From the NCBI GenBank assembly GCA_030053935.1, contig JASGCU010000003.1, forward strand, positions 1 through 54,472: DNA of 54,472 nt. The letters run 5' to 3'. The translations under genes were made by a program, and so were the position numbers. Below, piece after piece: positions 35,361-43,529 of this stretch. The notes below the pieces were generated by a model that saw only the letters and a list, made by a program, of their open reading frames with translations, searched no databases and was not told where the DNA came from. Numbering within the stretch: the first letter of the stretch is position 1; each line of letters starts with the position of its first letter. The stretch comes from Chitinophagaceae bacterium (lineage in GTDB: Bacteria > Bacteroidota > Bacteroidia > Cytophagales > JASGCU01).

Positions 35361-36647
35361 TTAATAAGGTATTTTAGAATTGTGCGGGTCGGTGTGGGGA
35401 AATTGTAATTTCTGTTCTAATTTTTTTTCTATTTCAGGGGTGATAATATGTTCTATATTTTCTGCATCTTCGTGGACATTCTTTGTGGGTATATGTAAGT
35501 AATTTGCTAAATACATTTCCCATAATCTATGAACTTTCACTATATTTTGCCCTTTTTTCCTCCCCTTATCTGTAAATTTCCAAGAATCTTTTTGTTTGAA
35601 TATATACCCCTTAGTCCATAAGAAATAAAGTCCTCTCTTTAATTCTAAAGAAGAAAAATATCGTTTTTTTTGAATAGAATGTTTTGTTATTGGTTCAAAA
35701 AACAAAAGGTTATGCTCCCCCAAAGCATAAAAGGTTTTAAGAATATTTTCCTCTAATATCTTTTGAGAAAGCAGTATTTTTTTGAAAAACTTATAAAAGA
35801 AACCCCTGTATGGAGAAAAAAAGAAAGAAAAAAAAGCAATTCCTGATAGAACAATAACTATCCATGGTCCCGTAGGCATAGAAGGAGCTGTATAAGAAAT
35901 ATATGCTCCTATAACAGATGCAAAAGTAGAAAAAACACAGGAATAGAGTAATAAACGAATAAAATTATTTGTCCAAAATCGGGAAATAGCAACAGGGGTA
36001 ATGAGCATAGCAGACATAAGCACTATACCCACCGCTTGGATCCCCATAACTACGGACAATATGCTCAGAAAACTGATTAAAAATTCTAATAATTTAGTAG
36101 GAAGTCCTATACTTTTAGCAAATTCTTTATCGAAAACCATCAGATGAAACTCTTTATAGAAAAGAACAATTACTGATAACACGAAGAGACAAAGGAATAG
36201 AAACACCATTACATCTTCTCGGACAATAGATGCCGCTTTTCCAAAAATATAATGGTCAAGTCCGCTCTGTTCCGCGTTCCCCGAGTGCTGAATAATAGTC
36301 AACATCCATATTCCTAAACTAAAAAAGAACGAGAGAGTTATGCCTATGGCAGCATCTTCTTTTATTTTTGTGTTATGGGATATAATATGTATAAGCCAAA
36401 GAGAACACCATCCGGTAACCATTGCTCCTATTACTAAAAAGAGAGGATTTTTATTTCCCGAAATGAGAAATGAGAGGCAAATCCCTGGTAAAACGGAATG
36501 AGATAATGCATCACCGATGAGGGATTGTTTCTTGACGAATATAAAACTCCCGATAAGAGCCGAACTGATGGACAATAACACCGAACCTATCACTACATAT
36601 TTGATATTGGCATCGGAAAAAGAAAAAAAATAGAGAAAATCTTCCAT
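35361..36647 (-). CDS. Metal ABC transporter permease fused to a DtxR/MntR-like domain
   Basis: 428 residues. Residues about 1-280 are an ABC-3 family permease (ZnuB/MntB type) with seven to eight membrane segments (VLLSISSALIGSFIFVKKQS, GDALSHSVLPGICLSFL, LMSAMLITPVAISRFW). Residues about 290-428 match the DNA-binding/dimerisation part of iron- or manganese-dependent repressors: WKFTDKGRKKGQNIVKVHRL, VHEDAENIEHII, and the metal-binding end HTDPHNSKIPY. Such fusions occur in Bacteroidota and may couple metal sensing to transport (inference). No ATPase or solute-binding gene lies next to it; the 409 bases upstream are empty before a decayed IS1. Confidence 0.9.
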   Translation of the reverse strand: MEDFLYFFSFSDANIKYVVIGSVLLSISSALIGSFIFVKKQSLIGDALSHSVLPGICLSFLISGNKNPLFLVIGAMVTGWCSLWLIHIISHNTKIKEDAAIGITLSFFFSLGIWMLTIIQHSGNAEQSGLDHYIFGKAASIVREDVMVFLFLCLFVLSVIVLFYKEFHLMVFDKEFAKSIGLPTKLLEFLISFLSILSVVMGIQAVGIVLMSAMLITPVAISRFWTNNFIRLLLYSCVFSTFASVIGAYISYTAPSMPTGPWIVIVLSGIAFFSFFFSPYRGFFYKFFKKILLSQKILEENILKTFYALGEHNLLFFEPITKHSIQKKRYFSSLELKRGLYFLWTKGYIFKQKDSWKFTDKGRKKGQNIVKVHRLWEMYLANYLHIPTKNVHEDAENIEHIITPEIEKKLEQKLQFPHTDPHNSKIPY

Positions 36648-37056
36648 TGGTTTTTTGGTAAGAACAAAGGCAAGTGCTTAAAATTGATTTTGATTATTGT
36701 GAAATTCAAAAAATATAAAAAATCATTTGAAATCTTAAAAAATTCAGAGCAAAAGTATGTTTTTTTTGCGCATCTCTATTCTTTTTTGGCTAAAAATAAA
36801 AAAATACTGTCTTGTATATAATTTCTTTTCAAAAAAAGTTCTTTGATTTATGATGACCGATATCTTATTGAGGTAAAGTTTTTTATTGTTTCAATTGATT
36901 TAAAATAGAGATTAAAAGGAACATAACCGAGATTATAGGAATCATTATATAAAATAAAAAATAAATAGTTATGAAAATAAATACGAAATAACAAGAATTT
37001 GCATGGACATTGATATTTCATCGTAAGAAGGAAAAAAATTTTATCTTAAAATTATA
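36648..37056. other. Intergenic region before the decayed IS1
   Basis: 409 bases, very A/T-rich. I see no gene, tRNA or clear hairpin. It must contain the promoter for the minus-strand permease-recJ unit, but no distinct promoter could be picked out. Confidence 0.4.
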
Positions 37057-37113
37057 GGTTATGGAGCTAAATATATGATAAAATATACGGAAAATTTGCA
37101 ACTTTTCCTATTT

Positions 37114-37392
37114 ATGCGTGAGATAAAAGTACAAGTATCGCGTCTTCATTGTCATGGTACAAAAGTTGTAAAAAATGGAAAGAACCCTAAATGGGTTCAA
37201 AATTTTAAGTGCAAATATTGTAAGAAATAATTTCAATATGAAAGTATTTACAACGAAGCAGATACTTGAATAAAAAAACTGATAATCAACCTATTAGATA
37301 AAAATTTTAGAATTCAAAATATAGCAGTGATTCTGAAAGTGGGGTACTCAATTCGTGTTAAAATTACTGGTGTTGCAAGTTTAAAAACATAA
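37114..37392 (+). pseudogene. IS1 InsA-like reading frame with two stops
   Basis: Read straight through, 92 codons resemble the InsA zinc-finger/HTH protein: HCHGTKVVKNGKNPKWVQNF followed by CKYCKK, then a helix-turn-helix region ending near IAVILKVGYSIRV. In-frame stops lie at 37228 (TAA) and 37267 (TGA). The first cysteine of the CxxC pair is changed to Arg (RLHC), consistent with relaxed selection. There are no frameshifts. Confidence 0.8.
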
Positions 37393-37429
37393 AATAATAC
37401 CAAAACAAAAGGCATATACAAGCATCCAA

Positions 37430-37747
37430 ATCAATGAGTTTTGATCGTATATAACACACAAAAAGAAAAGAAAGTTATGGATAATCCATGCTTATGCTCC
37501 ATAAACAAAAGAAATTTTAGCGTATGCTATGGGAAAAAGAAATGCAAAAACATTCAAAAAAACTGAATGAAAATCTAAAAAAATTAAAAATAGGACCCTT
37601 ATTTTGATAACTGGGGGGGACATTTCAAACGTTATTTTGGTAGATAAATGTGTTATTGACAAACAAGGGACATTATCTATCGAAAAGATGCATATCTCAT
37701 TTACAGCCAGAAATAGGAGATTTGTGAGAAAATTACTTATTTTTTAA
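37430..37747 (+). pseudogene. IS1 InsB-like transposase frame with three stops
   Basis: One continuous frame of about 105 codons matches the IS1 DDE transposase. INEF-stop-SYI corresponds to the usual (I/L)DE(F/M)W start with the catalytic Asp changed to Asn and Trp to TGA (37442). TKEILAYAMGKRNAKT follows after a TAA at 37502. The end, SIEKMHISFTARNRRFVRK, matches the conserved IERKN/H-L-x-x-R-x-R-L-x-R-K tail. Another TGA is at 37568. It is inactive. Confidence 0.8.
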
Positions 37748-37858
37748 GAAAAAATAAAATCATAAAGATGCTCTTGTTCTCACTGTTATAACATCGTAAT
37801 CTTTCTCACCATACTTTACACATAACCTAATTTTTTTTCGTAAGGGATAAGTAAATCA

Positions 37859-38845
37859 CTATTCTCCGTTCCCTAATGATTGATTTTCTATAGAAGCCAA
37901 TCGTATAATTTCTTCATATTGTTCAGGGGTCATATCTCTAGAAAAGAATGCTACCGGATTCTCACGTTTTCCATTTATATGAATTTCATAATGAAGATGA
38001 GGAGCGGTCGATTTTCCAGTACTTCCTACAAAACCTATTATATCTCCCCTTGTGACTTTCTGCCCCTGTTTCACATTAAAACTACTCATATGTGCATATA
38101 AAGTTTTGTAGCCAAAACCATGATCTATCATTATATGTTTACCATATCCCCAAAAAGTTGATTTTACTAAAATAACTACCCCGTTCCCCGTAGCATGTAT
38201 TTCTGTTCCTAAAGTAGCAGAAAAATCTACTCCTTCATGCATCCGTCTTACTTTTAAAAAAGGATCAATTCGCGGACCATATCCTGAAGAAAGTTTATCC
38301 AAATTAGGGTTTAGAATTGGTTGAATAGCTGGAATGGATTGCGTTAAATCATCTTTTTTCTTCGCTAGAGATAGTATCTCATCGTAAGATTTTGTCTGAT
38401 TATATATTTGTTTTTTGAGATTCTCTAAACGTTTTGTAAGATCTAATAAAATAGTTTTTTGCTCTATATCAGATTCATTAATTTTTTTATATATATCACT
38501 ACTTTTTGTGTCTGTTGCTTTTAAAGTAAGGGACATAGGATCACTTTGAAAAATAGTTCTATATATATCTATATCTTTTTTTTGAAGTAATTTTAATCTC
38601 TTCTGAATATCATGGGTTTCTTCTGAAAATATTTTATGATAGAACTCTAAAGATTCTTTTTCCTTTCGGAGATTTGCTTCTTTAGGTGAATCAAAATATT
38701 TGACATAAAATAATAAAATACTTAAAGCGAATATTAAAGTACTCAATACAAATGCCATTACATTAAGAAACCAATCCCATGGAGAACTTTTTATAGGTTC
38801 GTATTTACAAGTATCTGAATTATAGTAATATTTTATCTTTGCCAT
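37859..38845 (-). CDS. M23-family peptidoglycan endopeptidase, membrane-anchored
   Basis: 328 residues. A membrane anchor at about 26-48 (FLNVMAFVLSTLIFALSILL) is followed by a coiled-coil region (about 55-165) and the LytM/M23 zinc peptidase (about 190-310). Zinc ligands are seen in RMHEGVDFSATLG (His, Asp) and HLHYEIHING (HxH). GYGPRIDPF and GFVGSTGKSTAPHLHY are family hallmarks. It probably cleaves peptide cross-links during growth or division, or acts as an activator like EnvC if catalytically weak; all ligands are present, so activity is likely. Confidence 0.93.
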   Translation of the reverse strand: MAKIKYYYNSDTCKYEPIKSSPWDWFLNVMAFVLSTLIFALSILLFYVKYFDSPKEANLRKEKESLEFYHKIFSEETHDIQKRLKLLQKKDIDIYRTIFQSDPMSLTLKATDTKSSDIYKKINESDIEQKTILLDLTKRLENLKKQIYNQTKSYDEILSLAKKKDDLTQSIPAIQPILNPNLDKLSSGYGPRIDPFLKVRRMHEGVDFSATLGTEIHATGNGVVILVKSTFWGYGKHIMIDHGFGYKTLYAHMSSFNVKQGQKVTRGDIIGFVGSTGKSTAPHLHYEIHINGKRENPVAFFSRDMTPEQYEEIIRLASIENQSLGNGE

Positions 38846-39057
38846 TATTGAAAATATATTCTATCGTATCTTTTTAAGTAGTTTTTTTTTATTACCAATA
38901 AAAAAACTATTTTATTGTATGTAATCTAACAAAGTAGATCTTTTATCATTATAAAATTTTTGTTTCTAATAATATCAAAAATATTCATTTTTAAGATATT
39001 AAATGATGTATTATCAAATAAAATAATAATAAATAGTCCCCTTTTATGCTATAAATA

Positions 39058-40050
39058 TCAATGTTTTACAACTTGATCTATACTATCTATTTCTTCCTGA
39101 GTAAAGTTATAATTTTGAAGAGCGCCCAAACAATCTATTAATTGAGTCACTTTACTCACCCCGATGAGAACAGAAGTAATATTTGGATTCTTTAATAACC
39201 ATCCTAATGACATTTGGGCAAGTGTCTGATTCCTTTTTTGGGCTATATCATTTAATTTTTTTATCTTCTCCATTACTTCATTATTTACTTCTTCTTGTTT
39301 TAAAAATCCTGTGGGCTTATATGCTCTAGAATCTTGAGGAATAGAAGTAATGTATTTATTTGTAAGTAATCCTTGAGCTAGCGGAGAAAACGGGATACAA
39401 CCAACTCCATTTTTATAAAGTATGTCTAATAGTTCACTTTCTACCCATCGGTTTAACAAAGAATATTTAGGTTGGTGTATGGTACATTTTACACCTAATT
39501 TCGTTAGTATTTCAAATGCTCTTTCTGAATCTTTCGCTTTATAATTTGAAATTCCTATATAAAGAGCTTTTCCTTGTTGTACAATAGAGTGTAGTGTCCC
39601 CATAGTTTCTTCTAAAGGAGTATCAGCATCAAATCTATGGTGATAAAAAATATCTACATAATCTATTTTCATCCTTTTTAAACTTTGGTCTAAACTAGAA
39701 ATTAAATATTTTTTAGAACCAAAATCTCCATACGGACCTTCCCACATATAATATCCTGCCTTTGTGGAAATAATCATTTCATCTCTGTATTTTTTAAAAT
39801 TTTGGTGTAATATCTTTCCAAAATTTTCTTCCGCTGCCCCTGAAGGAGGTCCATAATTATTTGCTAAATCAAAATGTGTAATACCATTATCAAAAGATGT
39901 TTTAATAATTTCTAATTGATTTGCGAAAGGATCCACATATCCAAAATTATGCCATAGTCCTAAAGATATGGCAGGTAATTTTAAACCGCTTTTGCCACAC
40001 CTCCGATATTCCATTGTTTTATATCTTTCTGAATTTGCTGTGTAATGCAT
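39058..40050 (-). CDS. Aldo/keto reductase, YghZ-like (L-glyceraldehyde 3-phosphate reductase type)
   Basis: 330 residues, aligning with YghZ from the first residues (ERYKTMEYRRCGKSGLKLPA, SLGLWHNFGYVDP). Catalytic residues: Asp and Tyr in FDLANNYGPPSG, Lys in STKAGYY, His in YYHHRFDADTP. The NADPH-binding C-terminal part SVLIGVSKVTQL is also seen. Such enzymes reduce toxic aldehydes such as L-glyceraldehyde 3-phosphate or methylglyoxal. It lies 150 bases downstream of rplQ in the same direction. Confidence 0.92.
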   Translation of the reverse strand: MHYTANSERYKTMEYRRCGKSGLKLPAISLGLWHNFGYVDPFANQLEIIKTSFDNGITHFDLANNYGPPSGAAEENFGKILHQNFKKYRDEMIISTKAGYYMWEGPYGDFGSKKYLISSLDQSLKRMKIDYVDIFYHHRFDADTPLEETMGTLHSIVQQGKALYIGISNYKAKDSERAFEILTKLGVKCTIHQPKYSLLNRWVESELLDILYKNGVGCIPFSPLAQGLLTNKYITSIPQDSRAYKPTGFLKQEEVNNEVMEKIKKLNDIAQKRNQTLAQMSLGWLLKNPNITSVLIGVSKVTQLIDCLGALQNYNFTQEEIDSIDQVVKH

Positions 40051-40202
40051 ATAAAATTAACAGGAATTTAAAAGGACTTAGAAAATTATAAAATACATCA
40101 TTTCTGTATATTTATTAAACATCATATTTTTTACACGATACTCTCAATACAATAACAAAATTGTTTGTTTTTAACAACTAAAAGTATCTGTAAATTATTT
40201 TT

Positions 40203-40742
40203 TTATTTATTTACTATTTGTACATTTTCTATAGCTGTAGATTCTTTTTTTGTTCCCTTTCCTCGTCGTATGCGCTTCTTTTCCTCTGTAGTATCTTTAG
40301 CGCTTTCTAATAAAAGAGTATTAAAATCCACTAATTCTATAATACACATATCTGCACCATCACCTAAACGGCTACCAGTTTTAATAATCCTCGTATACCC
40401 TCCATTTCTATTAATTACTTTATTAGAAATAGTAGAGAAAAGTTCATGAACACTTTCCTTATTTTTAAGATAACTAAAAACAACTCTTCTATAGTGTGTT
40501 ATTTTTTTATTCATATCCACAGATGATATACTTGTGGAAGAACTGTTTTCTTTTTCTCCGTTACTAAATACTATTTTCGATCTAGTAATAAGTGGTTCTA
40601 CATATTGCCTTAAAGATTTTGCTTTTGCAATAGTAGTAGTAATTCGTTTCTTTAGAATGAGAGAATTTGCTAAATTTGAAAGTAAAGAGCGTCTATGTTT
40701 AGATTTTACTCCCAAGTGATTGTTTTTTTTTCCGTGTCTCAT
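40203..40742 (-). CDS. rplQ: 50S ribosomal protein L17
   Basis: 179 residues. The conserved core (MRHGKKNNHLGVKSKHRRSL, TTIAKAKSLRQYVEPLITRS) is followed after about residue 130 by a charged tail (TTEEKKRIRRGKGTKKE). Such tails are common in Bacteroidota L17. It is the last gene of the long ribosomal cluster, 6 bases after rpoA. No carA or eno gene follows, and the next gene is an aldo/keto reductase. Confidence 0.97.
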   Translation of the reverse strand: MRHGKKNNHLGVKSKHRRSLLSNLANSLILKKRITTTIAKAKSLRQYVEPLITRSKIVFSNGEKENSSSTSISSVDMNKKITHYRRVVFSYLKNKESVHELFSTISNKVINRNGGYTRIIKTGSRLGDGADMCIIELVDFNTLLLESAKDTTEEKKRIRRGKGTKKESTAIENVQIVNK

Positions 40743-40748
40743 ATATTT

Positions 40749-41738
40749 TTATTCTATATCTATTTTATATTTTGATACATCCATTCCGAATTCTAATCTT
40801 TTATCTTTCACAAGTTTTTCTATTTCTGTTAATGATTTTTTTCCAAAATTTCTAAATTTCATCATATCTGTTATATCCAATCTTACTAAATCCCCTAATG
40901 TTTTTATACCAGACATTCTAAGGCAGTTATAAGCTCTTACAGATAATCCCAAATCTTCAATATATATTCTTAGCAATTTACGCATATACAAATATTCTTC
41001 ATCATCTACCTGTTTTGGTAAGCTGTCATCTAATTCTATTTCAGAATCCGAACAGAGTGCAAAATGTTGTATTAGTATTTTTGCCGCCGATCTTAAAGCA
41101 TCTTTAGTATCTATAGAACCATCTGTTTCTATATATAATGTAAGCTGTTCATAATCCGTTTTTTGTTCTACTCTTGTGTTTTCTACACTATACTTTACAT
41201 TTTTAATTGGTGTAAATATAGAATCGGTGTATATGACCCCTATACTATTTTCTTCGTTAGATTCTTTATTATCTTCTGCTGAAATATAACCGCGTCCTTT
41301 TTGAATTGTTAATTCTATTTCAAAATTAATGTTTTCTTCCAAATTACATATAATATGCTTAGGATTTAGCACTTCGTATGAAGAAGTAAATTTCATTATA
41401 TCTCCTGCCACAAATTTATTTTTCTTTGAAATACGGATATTTATTTTATCATGAATATCAGCAGAAATTTTTTTGAATCGTATCATTTTAAGATTGAGTA
41501 TTATTTCTGTAACATCTTCCATTACCCCCTCAACAGTAGAGAATTCATGTAACACCCCAGGTATTTTTATAGATGTTATCGCATATCCTTCCAAAGAAGA
41601 TAAAAGTATTCTTCTCAATGCATTACCTATAGTTACTCCGTAACCCCTTTCCAAAGGTTTAAATGTAAAAGAAGCCTTATTACTGCCCAATTTTTCCATC
41701 GCCACTTTTTCAGGCCTTTGAAATTCTAATATAGACAT
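40749..41738 (-). CDS. rpoA: DNA-directed RNA polymerase subunit alpha
   Basis: 329 residues. The N-terminal dimerisation domain includes PLERGYGVTIGNALRRILLS, which contacts beta and beta'. The C-terminal helix-hairpin-helix domain (LGLSVRAYNCLRMSGIKTLG, FGKKSLTEIEKLV) binds upstream promoter DNA and activators. Full length, placed between rpsD and rplQ as in most bacteria. Confidence 0.98.
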   Translation of the reverse strand: MSILEFQRPEKVAMEKLGSNKASFTFKPLERGYGVTIGNALRRILLSSLEGYAITSIKIPGVLHEFSTVEGVMEDVTEIILNLKMIRFKKISADIHDKINIRISKKNKFVAGDIMKFTSSYEVLNPKHIICNLEENINFEIELTIQKGRGYISAEDNKESNEENSIGVIYTDSIFTPIKNVKYSVENTRVEQKTDYEQLTLYIETDGSIDTKDALRSAAKILIQHFALCSDSEIELDDSLPKQVDDEEYLYMRKLLRIYIEDLGLSVRAYNCLRMSGIKTLGDLVRLDITDMMKFRNFGKKSLTEIEKLVKDKRLEFGMDVSKYKIDIE

Positions 41739-41753
41739 AAAAAATTATATTAT

Positions 41754-42359
41754 TTATTTAGAATAAAGTTCAACTATTAATTGTTCATTAATATTTTCTG
41801 GTATTTCCTTTTTAGATGGGGCATAAATAAATTTGCCCTTCATTCCTTTAGTATCCCATTCTAACCAGTCATATTTTGTTTGATTAGTAACTTGAAAATT
41901 CTTGGATATTATTTCTAAAGATATAGAGCTTTCCCTTACACCAACAATATCTCCGCTTTTTAAAAAATAACTCGGTATATTAACCACATTATCATTTACA
42001 ATGATATGCTTATGGGATACAAGTTGTCTTGCTTCCCTTCTTGTTTTTCCTATACCTAATCTATATACTACATTGTCTAATCTACTCTCTAACATTTTTA
42101 ATAAATTTTCTCCAGCTGCTCCTTCTTTACTAGACGCTTTATAAAACGTATTATAAAATTGTTTTTCTAAAACACCATATAAATATTTTGCTTTTTGTTT
42201 TTCTGCGAGTTGAATAGCATACGTAGATGCCTTTTTTTTTCTACCTCTTCCATGTTGCCCAGGAGGTGTATTTTTCCTCTGCAATACTTTACCACCACCT
42301 AAAATTGGTTCTCCAAATTTTCTTGATATTCTTATTTTTGGTCCTATGTATCTTGCCAT
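41754..42359 (-). CDS. rpsD: 30S ribosomal protein S4
   Basis: 201 residues, the small-subunit assembly nucleator that can also regulate the alpha operon in some bacteria. The N-terminus MARYIGPKIRISRKFGEPIL lacks zinc-binding cysteines, so this is the zinc-free form. The S4 RNA-binding domain (LDNVVYRLGIGKTRREARQL, VSHKHIIVND) is intact. It lies 22 bases after rpsK. Confidence 0.97.
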   Translation of the reverse strand: MARYIGPKIRISRKFGEPILGGGKVLQRKNTPPGQHGRGRKKKASTYAIQLAEKQKAKYLYGVLEKQFYNTFYKASSKEGAAGENLLKMLESRLDNVVYRLGIGKTRREARQLVSHKHIIVNDNVVNIPSYFLKSGDIVGVRESSISLEIISKNFQVTNQTKYDWLEWDTKGMKGKFIYAPSKKEIPENINEQLIVELYSK

Positions 42360-42381
42360 CTTTTCTTACTTTATTTATTTT

Positions 42382-42774
42382 TTATACTCTACGTCTTTTT
42401 GGAGGACGACACCCATTATGAGGTAAGGGAGTTACATCTCTTATACATGCTATTTCTATACCTGTACTTTGAATAGTTCTAATAGCCGAATCTCTTCCAG
42501 AACCAGAACCACTCACAAATACATCTACTTTTCGTAGTCCCATCTCATAAGCTGCTTGTGAACAATTAAGCGCAGTTACTTGTGCAGCATAAGGTGTATT
42601 TTTTTTTGATCCTCTAAATTTTGATTTTCCAGCTGAAGACCAGCATATAACCTCTCCTTTGTTATTTGTAATAGAAATAATAATATTATTAAACGAAGCA
42701 CGTATATGTGCTTGTCCGATAGCTTCAACAATTACAACTCTTTTTTTTGTTTTATCTTTTTTCTTTTCTACCAT
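42382..42774 (-). CDS. rpsK: 30S ribosomal protein S11
   Basis: 130 residues. Typical S11 motifs are [35 protein letters not shown], and the conserved basic end [12 protein letters not shown]. It forms part of the 30S platform near the 3' end of 16S rRNA. It starts 13 bases after the rpsM stop and is transcribed with the alpha operon. Confidence 0.98.
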   Translation of the reverse strand: MVEKKKDKTKKRVVIVEAIGQAHIRASFNNIIISITNNKGEVICWSSAGKSKFRGSKKNTPYAAQVTALNCSQAAYEMGLRKVDVFVSGSGSGRDSAIRTIQSTGIEIACIRDVTPLPHNGCRPPKRRRV

Positions 42775-42787
42775 AGCTAATTAATTT

Positions 42788-43165
42788 CTATTTAGTAACT
42801 TTCTTTTTATTTGCAACCACTTTTCTTTTTCCTTTCCTCGTTCTACTATTATTTTTGGTGTGCTGTCCTCTCACAGGAAGTCCTTTTCTATGACGCAATC
42901 CTCTATAACATCCTATGTCTAGTAGTCTTTTTATACTCAACTGTACATCTGATTTAAGAACACCTTCTACTTTAATATTCTCAGAAATAATACTTCTAAT
43001 TTTTTTTGATTCTTGATCAGTCCATTCGGATACCTTTTTATTCCAATCTATATTAGCATTTGTAAGTATCTTTTGTGCTAATTTTTTCCCTATTCCAAAA
43101 ATATAAGTAAGTCCTATTTCTCCTCTTTTATTATCGGGAATATCTACTCCAGCTATACGTGCCAT
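42788..43165 (-). CDS. rpsM: 30S ribosomal protein S13
   Basis: 125 residues. It begins [20 protein letters not shown] and contains [20 protein letters not shown] with the basic C-terminal tail [15 protein letters not shown]. It sits in the head of the small subunit and contacts the P-site tRNA and 50S bridge. Only 2 bases separate it from rpmJ. Confidence 0.98.
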   Translation of the reverse strand: MARIAGVDIPDNKRGEIGLTYIFGIGKKLAQKILTNANIDWNKKVSEWTDQESKKIRSIISENIKVEGVLKSDVQLSIKRLLDIGCYRGLRHRKGLPVRGQHTKNNSRTRKGKRKVVANKKKVTK

Positions 43166-43167
43166 AA

Positions 43168-43284
43168 TTATCCTTGTCTTTGTTTAAATCTTGGATTTTT
43201 TTTATTAATTACATATAATATTCCTTTCCTACGAATTATTTTACAATCCACACTTCTTTTTTTTACTGATGTTTTTACTTTCAT
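43168..43284 (-). CDS. rpmJ: 50S ribosomal protein L36
   Basis: 38 residues from the ATG at 43284 to the TAA at 43168-43170. The sequence starts [20 protein letters not shown] and ends NPRFKQRQG, matching L36 along its whole length. Of the four zinc ligands of the classical form (three Cys, one His) only one Cys is kept, and the His position is Phe. This is therefore the zinc-independent version. It lies between infA and rpsM, its normal place. Confidence 0.95.
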   Translation of the reverse strand: MKVKTSVKKRSVDCKIIRRKGILYVINKKNPRFKQRQG

Positions 43285-43289
43285 AATAA

Positions 43290-43511
43290 TTAATTTTTAT
43301 ATCTGAAAACTATCCTACCTTTTGTTAAATCATACGGAGACATTTCTATTCTTACTTTATCCCCAGGTAAAATTTTTATATAATTCATTCGCATCTTTCC
43401 TGATATATGAGATAAAACCTTATGCCCCCCTTCTAATCCAACAGTAAACATTGCATTAGATAAAGCCTCAATTATAGTTCCATCTTTTTCTATAGAAAAT
43501 TGCTTTGCCAT
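43290..43511 (-). CDS. infA: Translation initiation factor IF-1
   Basis: 73 residues, a single S1-like OB fold that occupies the ribosomal A site during initiation. Motifs: [50 protein letters not shown]. Full length. Directly follows secY; neither map nor adk separates the two here. Confidence 0.97.
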   Translation of the reverse strand: MAKQFSIEKDGTIIEALSNAMFTVGLEGGHKVLSHISGKMRMNYIKILPGDKVRIEMSPYDLTKGRIVFRYKN

Positions 43512-43529
43512 TGTATTTATATATCTTTA

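Larger units (their letters stand above)
37057..37827 (+). mobile_element. Decayed IS1-family insertion sequence
   Basis: About 771 bases, close to the 768 bases of IS1. The left end GGTTATGGAGCTAAATATATG and the right end, read on the minus strand, GGTTATGTGTAAAGTATGG, form imperfect terminal inverted repeats. Inside are InsA-like (37114-37392) and InsB-like (37430-37747) frames, both interrupted only by stop codons. No clear target-site duplication is visible. The element is dead but complete in length, so it inserted as one unit and decayed by point mutation. Confidence 0.85.

Noticed and set aside
37442-37444. TGA read as tryptophan (recoding)
   Set aside because: TGA sits where Trp is expected in the IS1 frame, but normal genes here (for example rpmC) end in TGA and the element has other stops, so this is decay.
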